This document shows, in pieces, positions 1 to 5,853 of a stretch of 6,566 bases of DNA. Below the pieces are notes generated by a model. The model was given only the letters and a program-made list of their open reading frames with translations. It was not told the DNA's origin and searched no databases. A program made the position numbers and the translations under genes. The first letter of the stretch is position 1. Every line of letters starts with the position of its first letter. Source of the DNA: JBMNNU01 sp050942695 (GTDB taxonomy: Bacteria > Chloroflexota > UBA6077); the NCBI GenBank assembly GCA_050942695.1, contig JBMNNU010000184.1, positions 1 through 6,566 of the forward strand, read 5' to 3'.

Positions 1-1
1 C

Positions 2-412
2 GTGAATTTCAACGGTATGAAAACCGTAAAGTCTACTGATTATGCCGGCATGCCGGTCAAATCGATGAGGGATCTCACCGAGCTTACGCTGGTTGAAAGA
101 AACGGAGCTACCTGGGCCTGGTTATCCGGAGCAGATTACATGCCTGCCGAACTGGCCGTACCGCTGAACGTTGGAGCTAATACCCGGACCATCGGCAGCG
201 AAGGCTACAACGAATGGCTGATTGCAAGTTTTGATACCATCCTATGTTTTGAAGTGCCTGCTAAAGGCCGCGCCATCGTATTTGGACCAGAAGGTGTGCT
301 TTACGACAGCATTGTAGATAGTGGCGAAGTCTTTGTCCCTGCAGGCAGTTTGATTGAAGTTGCCGGCAACCCGGGAGATCTATTCAAGGTAACGGCTAAT
401 GCCGTCGACTAA
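2..412 (+). CDS. Unrecognised small protein (possibly the C-terminal part of a longer one)
   Basis: The frame is open from the window edge to a TAA at 410-412 and gives up to 136 residues. I do not recognise the family. The product is soluble-looking, with no signal peptide or membrane segment. Its second half alternates hydrophobic residues and glycines (around FGPEGVLYDS and VFVPAGSLIEVAG), which suggests a beta-rich fold; that is inference only. The start is unresolved. GTG at 2 is in frame but its upstream region is not visible, ATG at 17 (residue 6) has no clear Shine-Dalgarno, and the frame may continue from upstream. Base composition is lower in GC than dnaE (about 45% in the first 60 bases against about 62% in a sampled dnaE stretch), so it may have a different history from its neighbour. 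It is separated from dnaE by 287 nt and is probably a separate transcription unit. Confidence 0.6.
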   Translation: MNFNGMKTVKSTDYAGMPVKSMRDLTELTLVERNGATWAWLSGADYMPAELAVPLNVGANTRTIGSEGYNEWLIASFDTILCFEVPAKGRAIVFGPEGVLYDSIVDSGEVFVPAGSLIEVAGNPGDLFKVTANAVD

Positions 413-441
413 GTGTGTCGTCCTGTAAATATCCCACACTT
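411..441 (+). repeat. Inverted repeat at the 3' end of the first gene
   Basis: AAGTGTG at 411-417 and CACACTT at 435-441 form a perfect 7-bp stem with a 17-nt loop, overlapping the stop codon of the upstream gene. It could end or stabilise that transcript. There is no T-run after it and the loop is long, so it is not a convincing intrinsic terminator. Confidence 0.3.
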
Positions 442-562
442 CGTCCCGGATACTAATCGAAAAAACCAATGATCCGGAGATGGCAGCAAATGCCTTAGAG
501 ACAGGGGGGAGATGCTTATAGCAGCCGCCGATCGAAGATATGGATTTCCCGTAGCGCTATTT

Positions 563-576
563 TGATGATATCATCA
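563..576. promoter_or_regulatory. 14-bp perfect palindrome, candidate operator
   Basis: TGATGATATCATCA is a perfect dyad with no spacer, lying 124 nt upstream of the dnaE start. Its size and symmetry suit a dimeric regulator site, but no regulator gene is in the window and no second copy was noticed. The role is inferred from symmetry alone. Confidence 0.3.
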
Positions 577-609
577 GATCGCTGCGATTTCGCTTGTGAA
601 CACCCAGTA

Positions 610-660
610 TTTTCCATTTACAGGGCGATGGCACTCTCTGGCTGCCCTGCGAATGGAAAA
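610..660. repeat. Large imperfect palindrome in the dnaE leader
   Basis: TTTTCCATT (610-618) pairs with AATGGAAAA (652-660). After a 2x2 mismatch, CAGGGC (621-626) pairs with GCCCTG (644-649), leaving a 17-nt loop. That is 15 base pairs over 51 nt, ending 39 nt before the dnaE start codon. Neither strand shows a T-run after the stem, so a terminator is unlikely. It could be a leader RNA structure, a protein-binding site or a relic of a small palindromic repeat. Confidence 0.5.
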
Positions 661-683
661 GCTTGTCTATTTCCCTAGTTGTT

Positions 684-690
684 GTGAGGT
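684..690 (+). promoter_or_regulatory. Ribosome binding site of dnaE
   Basis: GTGAGGT lies 9 nt before the ATG at 700 and matches the anti-Shine-Dalgarno core (GAGGT). It supports the ATG at 700 as the start; the conserved PHP motif begins 16 residues later, which also fits. Confidence 0.6.
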
Positions 691-699
691 TCGTTTTCG

Positions 700-3600
700 A
701 TGAGTCTGGATCAGCAGACTCCTAGCCCTAGCAACCAACAGTTCGTTCATCTCCACGTCCACTCGGAGTACTCGCTCCTGGATGGGCTGGGGAAGGTCAA
801 AGACCTGGTGGCGAGGGCCAAGGAGTTGGGTATGCCGGCACTGGCGCTCACCGACCACGGCGCCATGTACGGCACCATAGAGTTCTATCTGGCAGCCAAG
901 GCGGCCGGGATCAAGCCGATTCTAGGCGTAGAAGCTTACGTGGCCCGGCGCAGCATGCACGACCGTGATGCCACTGAGGACAAATCATCCAGCCACCTCC
1001 TGTTGTTGGCCAAAGACTATTCGGGCTACCAGTCGCTAGTGAAGCTGGTCAGCGCCGCACACCTGGAGGGCTTTTACTATAAACCGCGTATCGATCACGC
1101 CCTGCTGGAGAAGCACCACGAGGGACTGATCATCTGCTCCGCCTGCCCGTCAGGGGAGGTGGCAAGGGCCATCCTCAAAGACGATATGGACGGAGCAGCC
1201 AGCATCGCCGCCTACTACCGGGATCTGGTGGGGCCGGAGAACTACTACCTGGAGATCCAGGACAACGGCCTGGAGGACCAACGAAAGGTCACCCGTGGCG
1301 TCATCGAGCTGAGCAAGCGGTTGGGCATCCCGATGGTGGCTACCAACGACGTCCACTACGTTCGCCAGGAGCACTCAGAGGCCCAGGAGATCCTGCTCTG
1401 CATCCAGACCAACACCACCATGGACGACCCCACCCGGATGCGTTTGGGTCCCAACACCTTCCACCTCCGGAGCGCGCAGGAGATGGCCGAGGTTTTCGGA
1501 GAGGTGCCGGAGGCGCTGAGGAACACCCTGCGAGTGGCCGAGCAGTGCAATCTGGAGATGCAGTTCGACCGGGTGATCCTGCCGGAACTGGATTTCATCC
1601 CCGAGGGGGTTACCCCGATCGACTATCTGGCGCAGCTCTGCCGAAAAGGACTGGAGGAGCGCTACACCAACGTTACCGACGTGCACCGCCAACGGCTGGA
1701 GTACGAGCTCTCGGTCATCGATAAAACCGGCTTCGCAAAGTACATACTGCTGGTGTACGACTACGTCAACTGGGCGCGTCGCAAGGGCATCCTCTGCCAA
1801 CCCAGGGGGTCGGCCGCGGGCAGCATCGTCCTCTACTGCCTGAACGTTGCGGACGTGGACCCGGTGGAGTACGATCTCACCTTCGAGCGCTTCCTGAACC
1901 CCGACCGGGTACAGATGCCCGACGTCGACATGGACTTCCAGGACGACCGGCGCGACGAGGTTATCGAGTATGTAACCAGGAAGTACGGCTCGGACAAGGT
2001 GGCGCAGATCGCTACCTTCGGGCGTTTGGCTGCACGGGCAGCCATAAGGGACGTGGGGCGAGCCCTGGGGATTCCCCTCCCTGATGTGGATAAGGTAGCG
2101 AAACTGGTACCTACCCTTCCTGTCGGGATGACCATCGACAAAGCGATGGAAGAGAACCCCGATCTGAAGAACATCTACCAGAGCGACGAGCGTATCAAGC
2201 GGCTGATCGATGCCGCCAAGAGCATCGAGGGCGTGGCCCGCCACGCCTCCACCCACGCCGCCGGTGTGGTTGTATCCGCCAATCCCCTGACCGAGTCGGT
2301 GCCTCTTCAGAAGTCCACCAAGGGCGAGAACCTCGCCATGGCCCAGTACACCATGAAGATGCTGGAGAAGGTCGGCCTGCTGAAGATGGACTTCCTGGGG
2401 TTGAACAACCTCACCATCGTGGCCAACACCATCCGTGAGGTGGCCAAAACTCGGGCCAAGCAGTTGGATCTATCCTCCATCCCTCTCGACGATGCCGAGA
2501 CCTTTAGGATGCTGGGAGAGGGCGAAACGACGGGGGTCTTCCAGTTGGAAGGTACGGGGATGCGGCGCTGGGTGCGTGAGCTGAAGCCTACCACCGTCCG
2601 ACACCTGATGGCTATCGTGGCCCTCTACCGCCCCGGCCCCATGGCCTACATCCCCACCTACATCGCCCGCAAAGAGGGCCGTGAGCCGGTGGAGTATATC
2701 CACCCCGCCCTGGAGCCGATCCTTAAGGAGACCTACGGCGTCATCGTCTACCAGGACCAGGTGATCAAGGGCGTGGTGGCGGTGGCAGGTTTCTCCATGG
2801 GCCAGGCCGACGTGCTGCGCAACGCCATGAGCAAGAAGATCCGCGACGTCATGGCGAAGCAGAAAGACCTGTTCCTGGAGGGAGCCCAGAAGAACGGCAT
2901 CTCGGCCGAGGGAGCGGCCACCATCTGGGAGCAGATCGAGCCGTTCGCCGGGTACGCCTTCAACAAAGCCCACGCCGCCTGCTACGCCCTGCTGGCCTAC
3001 CAGACGGCCTACCTGAAGACCCACTACCCCGTAGAGTACATGACGGCGCTCTGCACCTCTTACGTGGCCGACACGGACAAGATCGCTCTCACGCTGGCTG
3101 AGTGCAAGAGGCTGGGAGTGCAGGTTCTGCCGCCCAGCATCAACCGCAGCCAGCTCCAGTTCAGCGTCGAGCCGCTGCGGAGCGCGGGGAGCCCTCTCAA
3201 GCCCACCAACAGTTCCAAGGGCCAGTTGGCGATGCGTTTCGGATTGATCGGCGTCAAGAACGTCGGCGAGGGCGCCATCCAGAGCATGATCGAGGAGAGG
3301 GAGAAAAATGGCCCCTTCCGCTCGCTGGCCGATTTCTGTAGGCGTGTCGATATGAAGGCGATAAACAAGAGGGTCATCGAGAGCCTGATCAAATGTGGGG
3401 CCATGGACGAGCTGGGCGAGCGGGCGCAACTGCTGAACGACCTGGACTGCACGCTCGAAGCTGCACAGCAGGAGCAGAGGGCTGCGGAAATCGGGCAGTT
3501 CACCATGTTCGACAGCATGTTTGGAGGCGTGGCTGAGCCTTCGGGCACGGCAGTCGTCTGCACTTCCACCCCTGTGCCCCCCGCAACCCAGAAAGAGATG

Positions 3601-4575
3601 CTGGCCTGGGAGAAGGAGATACTTGGACTTTACATAAGCAGCCACCCATTCCAGCACGCCGCCCCTTGGCTCCAGACCAGGGTGACTGCCACCAGCGCTC
3701 GCCTGGGGGAGGAGATGGACGGGAAGAGGGTGACGATAGCCGGAATCGTAGCATCTGTGAAGGCTCTCACCACCAAGAAGGGTGATCGGATGCTTGCCGC
3801 CCAGTTGGATGACCTCCACGGCTCCTTTGAGGTGGTGGTGTTCCCGAGGACCTACGAGCGCACACGCGATATCTGGGAACCCGATGCCGTCGTGATAGTC
3901 GATGGGAAGGTGGATGCCAAGGACGACCGGAAGAAGGTGCTGTGCGAGAAGGCCGAGGTCTTCGTGGTGCCGGAGGGCGAGGCTCCACCCATGCTGGATA
4001 TGCCGGTTGGCGCAGAAGACGACCTCGAGTCCGAATACCCCCAGGCCTTCGAAGGGTACGATGGCGCGGACGAAGATCCCGGATTCCTGTGGGAGGAGCA
4101 TCAAGGAAACGGGGACGCGGAGAAGGGCGAGTCCACTCTCCCCCAGGGAGAAGGCCAGGGTGAATGCTCGTTCGCCCGCCGTCCAAGCCAGCCCTCACCC
4201 CGACCCTCTCCCACTGCAGTGGGAGAGGGAGGCTCGACACCTGCGTCACGTGGTAGCACTCGCAACGGCAACGGCAACGGCAACGGCCACAATCGCGCTC
4301 GCAACGGAAACGGCAACAAGGCTGCCAACGGCCACCCACCCTGCCATCTGCGCATCGTGTTCAACCGCCGCGGTACCGACGAGGATGATATCCGTCTTCT
4401 CCAGGAGGTCTGCCGCACCCTTGCGGCCTGGCAAGGACAGGACAGCTACGAGCTGTGTATCGTCAACGGCTCCTCGCGGGTTTACCTGGAGACCGACGCC
4501 ACCACCAACTTCGTACCCCAGTTAGAGGCGGCGCTGAAGGATCTGCTAGGCCCCGATTGTATCGCGATATGCTAG
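700..4575 (+). CDS. dnaE: DNA polymerase III alpha subunit (replicative polymerase)
   Basis: This is the catalytic subunit of the chromosomal replicase, extending DNA on the sliding clamp. It has 1291 residues, longer than E. coli DnaE (1160). The PHP domain (about 15-285) keeps the full metal set seen in active forms: H19, H21, D52, H53, E78, H99, C149, D217, H219. The palm has PDVDMDF with D408 and D410, and KMDFLGL with D564, matching the three catalytic aspartates of E. coli DnaE. Finger motifs are YRPGPM (643-648), YQDQ (684-687) and FNKAHA (754-759). A helix-hairpin-helix region (GVKNVGEGA) lies near 851-859, followed by a clamp-binding motif QFTMF (933-937) and an OB fold (about 1005-1090). 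A linker of about 110 residues then leads to a C-terminal domain (1212-1291). That linker is unusual: an acidic stretch, a translated palindromic repeat (1146-1178) and an Asn-Gly tract. No frameshift or missing key residue is seen, so it is probably functional. The stop is TAG. Confidence 0.97.
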   Translation: MSLDQQTPSPSNQQFVHLHVHSEYSLLDGLGKVKDLVARAKELGMPALALTDHGAMYGTIEFYLAAKAAGIKPILGVEAYVARRSMHDRDATEDKSSSHLLLLAKDYSGYQSLVKLVSAAHLEGFYYKPRIDHALLEKHHEGLIICSACPSGEVARAILKDDMDGAASIAAYYRDLVGPENYYLEIQDNGLEDQRKVTRGVIELSKRLGIPMVATNDVHYVRQEHSEAQEILLCIQTNTTMDDPTRMRLGPNTFHLRSAQEMAEVFGEVPEALRNTLRVAEQCNLEMQFDRVILPELDFIPEGVTPIDYLAQLCRKGLEERYTNVTDVHRQRLEYELSVIDKTGFAKYILLVYDYVNWARRKGILCQPRGSAAGSIVLYCLNVADVDPVEYDLTFERFLNPDRVQMPDVDMDFQDDRRDEVIEYVTRKYGSDKVAQIATFGRLAARAAIRDVGRALGIPLPDVDKVAKLVPTLPVGMTIDKAMEENPDLKNIYQSDERIKRLIDAAKSIEGVARHASTHAAGVVVSANPLTESVPLQKSTKGENLAMAQYTMKMLEKVGLLKMDFLGLNNLTIVANTIREVAKTRAKQLDLSSIPLDDAETFRMLGEGETTGVFQLEGTGMRRWVRELKPTTVRHLMAIVALYRPGPMAYIPTYIARKEGREPVEYIHPALEPILKETYGVIVYQDQVIKGVVAVAGFSMGQADVLRNAMSKKIRDVMAKQKDLFLEGAQKNGISAEGAATIWEQIEPFAGYAFNKAHAACYALLAYQTAYLKTHYPVEYMTALCTSYVADTDKIALTLAECKRLGVQVLPPSINRSQLQFSVEPLRSAGSPLKPTNSSKGQLAMRFGLIGVKNVGEGAIQSMIEEREKNGPFRSLADFCRRVDMKAINKRVIESLIKCGAMDELGERAQLLNDLDCTLEAAQQEQRAAEIGQFTMFDSMFGGVAEPSGTAVVCTSTPVPPATQKEMLAWEKEILGLYISSHPFQHAAPWLQTRVTATSARLGEEMDGKRVTIAGIVASVKALTTKKGDRMLAAQLDDLHGSFEVVVFPRTYERTRDIWEPDAVVIVDGKVDAKDDRKKVLCEKAEVFVVPEGEAPPMLDMPVGAEDDLESEYPQAFEGYDGADEDPGFLWEEHQGNGDAEKGESTLPQGEGQGECSFARRPSQPSPRPSPTAVGEGGSTPASRGSTRNGNGNGNGHNRARNGNGNKAANGHPPCHLRIVFNRRGTDEDDIRLLQEVCRTLAAWQGQDSYELCIVNGSSRVYLETDATTNFVPQLEAALKDLLGPDCIAIC
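4136..4230. repeat. REP-doublet (REPIN-like) palindromic element inside dnaE
   Basis: Two related GC-rich hairpin units face each other. The left unit has TCTCCC (4137-4142), loop CCA and GGGAGA (4146-4151), then GGCCAGGGTGA to 4163. The right unit starts with CCCTCACCCC at 4192 and contains a perfect 26-bp palindrome at 4204-4229 centred on CTG/CAG. GGGTGA (4158-4163) is the reverse complement of TCACCC (4195-4200), so the whole 95 nt can also fold back on itself. The layout resembles REPIN or BIME units, which are normally extragenic. Here it is read through in frame as a proline-, serine- and glycine-rich segment (residues 1146-1178) of the DnaE linker. No clear target duplication was found. 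Confidence 0.7.
4264..4287 (+). repeat. AACGGC hexanucleotide tandem repeat (Asn-Gly codons)
   Basis: Four perfect copies of AACGGC encode Asn-Gly from residue 1189 of DnaE. Degenerate copies continue to about 4317 (AACGGAAACGGCAAC). The unit is a multiple of three, so copy-number change would lengthen or shorten the flexible linker without a frameshift. It follows directly after the palindromic insertion. Confidence 0.85.
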
Positions 4576-4587
4576 TGTAAGAGTTCT

Positions 4588-4593
4588 GGAGAT
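4588..4593 (+). promoter_or_regulatory. Ribosome binding site of the first exchanger
   Basis: GGAGAT lies in the 21-nt gap after the dnaE stop codon, 3 nt (5 nt from GGAG) before the ATG at 4597. It fixes the start and suggests translation from a transcript shared with dnaE. Confidence 0.65.
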
Positions 4594-4596
4594 AAC

Positions 4597-5646
4597 ATGC
4601 TACCGATCGACTTCGGCGCCTATGCCCTTTGGCAGAATCTGGCCGTGTTTCTGTTTGCAGCGGCCATCATCTGGGCTGCGGGCTCCCGCCTGGCGATCTA
4701 CGCCGACATCATCGCCGATCGATCGGGCTTGGGGCAAGCTCTCGTTGGCCTAGTGCTGCTGGCCGGGACAACATCTTTGCCCGAGATAGGTAGGACGATA
4801 TCAGCCGCGACCATCGGCAACTCTGCCTTGGTTGTGGATAGCCTCTTCGGGGGCATCGTCTTACAGACCGCCATTCTGGCTCTGGCCGACATGGCGGTGG
4901 CACAGCAGGTCCTAACCTTCTTCGCGCCAAGCTCTGTACTGCTCCTTGAGGGCGCTGTGGTTGTACTCCTTCTAGGTCTGGCGCTCTCGGGAATAGCCTC
5001 CGGCGAGCTGTTCAGTGTCTTCGAGGTGGGGGCGTGGTCGATCTTACTGCTAGCGGCCTACGTCCTTGCGATTTACCTCCTCCAGTGCCATGAGGGGCGA
5101 GGGTGGGTGCCGATAGAAGTACCTGAGCAGTTGAAGCGGGAGGAAGAGGAGAAACCGGGCGAACATCGCCTCAAGTCCAGCCTGGAGATCGGTCTACGCT
5201 TTGCCGCCAGCAGCACGGTGATCTTCCTCGCCGGAATGACCCTAGCCCAAGTTGGAGATGTCCTTGCCGTGCAGACCGGCCTGGGGGCAAGCATCGTGGG
5301 CGCGACCCTTCTCGCCTTCGCCAGCGCCCTTCCAGAGATGAGCACCACCATAGCGGCGGTGCGGCTCGGCGCCTACAGTATGGCGATTTCGAACATCTTC
5401 GGCACAAATGCCCTGCTGGTCGCGCTGGTATTCGTGGGAGATCTGTTCTACCGCCAGGGTCCCATCCTGGAGTCGGTGGGTAGATCATCCCTATTCGCCG
5501 CCTCCATGGGTATAGTGACCACATCTGTCTTACTTGTGGGGTTGATAGAGAGACGGAACAAGACTTACTTTGGCATGGGGCTGGACTCTATCGCAGTGCT
5601 GATCCTCTACCTGTTGACGCTGTTCGTGCTCTTCCTCTTGCGTTAG
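4597..5646 (+). CDS. Ca2+/cation antiporter (CaCA) superfamily membrane protein, copy 1
   Basis: This is a predicted inner-membrane cation exchanger of the sodium/calcium exchanger family, 349 residues, typical for prokaryotic members. About ten hydrophobic helices are visible (near 15-36, 45-68, 77-98, 105-133, 141-162, 197-224, 231-255, 262-285, 297-317 and 324-348), with a charged loop at 163-196 between the halves. The two inverted alpha repeats are recognisable: GTTSLPEIGRT with E63 in the first half, and ASALPEMSTT with E247 followed by SNIFGTN (N266, N271) in the second. The first repeat is atypical: where the family usually has a GNxxGSN-like motif, it reads DSLFGG (D81, no terminal Asn). 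The transported ions cannot be named from sequence; Ca2+ against Na+ or H+ is the family default. It starts 21 nt after dnaE and is followed by a paralogue. Confidence 0.85.
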   Translation: MLPIDFGAYALWQNLAVFLFAAAIIWAAGSRLAIYADIIADRSGLGQALVGLVLLAGTTSLPEIGRTISAATIGNSALVVDSLFGGIVLQTAILALADMAVAQQVLTFFAPSSVLLLEGAVVVLLLGLALSGIASGELFSVFEVGAWSILLLAAYVLAIYLLQCHEGRGWVPIEVPEQLKREEEEKPGEHRLKSSLEIGLRFAASSTVIFLAGMTLAQVGDVLAVQTGLGASIVGATLLAFASALPEMSTTIAAVRLGAYSMAISNIFGTNALLVALVFVGDLFYRQGPILESVGRSSLFAASMGIVTTSVLLVGLIERRNKTYFGMGLDSIAVLILYLLTLFVLFLLR

Positions 5647-5663
5647 CCTCATCGGTCTCGCTG

Positions 5664-5689
5664 GCCCACTGGGCATCCCTGCTTCAGGG
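5664..5689 (+). repeat. Two small hairpins after the first exchanger gene
   Basis: GCCC/GGGC (5664-5667 and 5671-5674, loop ACT) and CCCTG/CAGGG (5677-5681 and 5685-5689, loop CTT) lie 17-42 nt after the stop codon. They could slow polymerase or protect the mRNA end. Neither is followed by a T-run, so they are weak as terminators. Confidence 0.3.
5680..5687 (+). repeat. Left flanking direct repeat of the MITE-like element
   Basis: TGCTTCAG here is identical to 5800-5807, on the other side of the inverted-repeat element, and is read as a target-site duplication. Confidence 0.55.
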
Positions 5690-5799
5690 CATGGTTCACA
5701 CAAGCAGCCAGATCTGTAGCGTCGGGGCTCGTCCCCGACGATGTACCACCTCAGGCACAAGGCCTGATGCTACACTGTGATCGTGCCGTGAACCATGCT
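5688..5799. mobile_element. MITE-like miniature inverted-repeat element
   Basis: Perfect 11-bp inverted ends, GCATGGTTCAC (5689-5699) and GTGAACCATGC (5788-5798), enclose a short noncoding segment. The 8-bp sequence TGCTTCAG occurs directly outside each end (5680-5687 and 5800-5807), as expected for a target-site duplication. The interior is itself a head-to-head pair of REP-like hairpins (5715-5774). There is no transposase, so it would be non-autonomous and moved by an unknown enzyme. Its right end lies 54 nt before the GTG start of the second exchanger, so it could affect expression of that gene. The exact element edges (one extra base at each side) are uncertain. Confidence 0.65.
5715..5774. 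repeat. Head-to-head REP-like hairpin pair
   Basis: TGTAGC (5715-5720) and GCTACA (5769-5774) bound two hairpins. The first is CGTCGGGG/CCCCGACG (5720-5727 and 5733-5740, loop CTCGT); the second is TCAGGC/GCCTGA (5751-5756 and 5762-5767, loop ACAAG). Read outward-in, both arms follow one pattern (TGTAGCGTCGGGG against TGTAGCATCAGG), so they are diverged copies of one unit in opposite orientation. This family differs from the palindromic element inside dnaE. Confidence 0.7.
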
Positions 5800-5807
5800 T
5801 GCTTCAG
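5800..5807 (+). repeat. Right flanking direct repeat of the MITE-like element
   Basis: TGCTTCAG is the partner of the copy at 5680-5687. The two copies sit symmetrically, one base outside each 11-bp inverted end. Confidence 0.55.
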
Positions 5808-5842
5808 CCTTGCGGGGTACGGAACCTGCCCTTCCGGCACCC

Positions 5843-5848
5843 AGAGGT
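5843..5848 (+). promoter_or_regulatory. Ribosome binding site that decides the second exchanger's start
   Basis: AGAGGT lies 5 nt before the GTG at 5854. It is too close to the alternative GTG at 5851, and far from the in-frame ATG at 5767. It therefore favours 5854. Confidence 0.5.
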
Positions 5849-5853
5849 GTGTG

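Noticed and set aside
512..565. A 17-codon open frame (MLIAAADRRYGFPVALF) in the dnaE leader, with a purine-rich GGGGGGAG just before it
   Set aside because: The purine run directly abuts the ATG, too close for normal initiation, and the peptide has no attenuator-like codon run. Its stop overlapping the 14-bp palindrome is curious but not enough.
413..699. Search for a sigma-70-type promoter and for a tRNA or small RNA gene in the leader
   Set aside because: Pairs such as TTGTGA (594-599) with TTTACA (617-622) match the consensus poorly, and no cloverleaf or known RNA motif is visible.
1375..2256. A 293-codon minus-strand open frame antisense to the PHP and palm region
   Set aside because: It is the same kind of shadow: the sense strand encodes conserved catalytic motifs throughout this span.
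2470..4104. A long 544-codon open frame on the minus strand
   Set aside because: It lies wholly inside dnaE, antisense, and its length follows from the GC-rich codon pattern of the sense gene. The translation has no recognisable domain, while the sense frame is an unmistakable polymerase.
4131..4320. Repeats in this stretch considered as a CRISPR array
   Set aside because: The units are inverted palindromes followed by a 6-bp tandem repeat, not direct repeats of 25-40 nt with unique spacers, and the stretch is read in frame within dnaE.
5664..5689. Small hairpins considered as an intrinsic terminator of the first exchanger gene
   Set aside because: Stems are only 4-5 bp and no T-run follows either of them.
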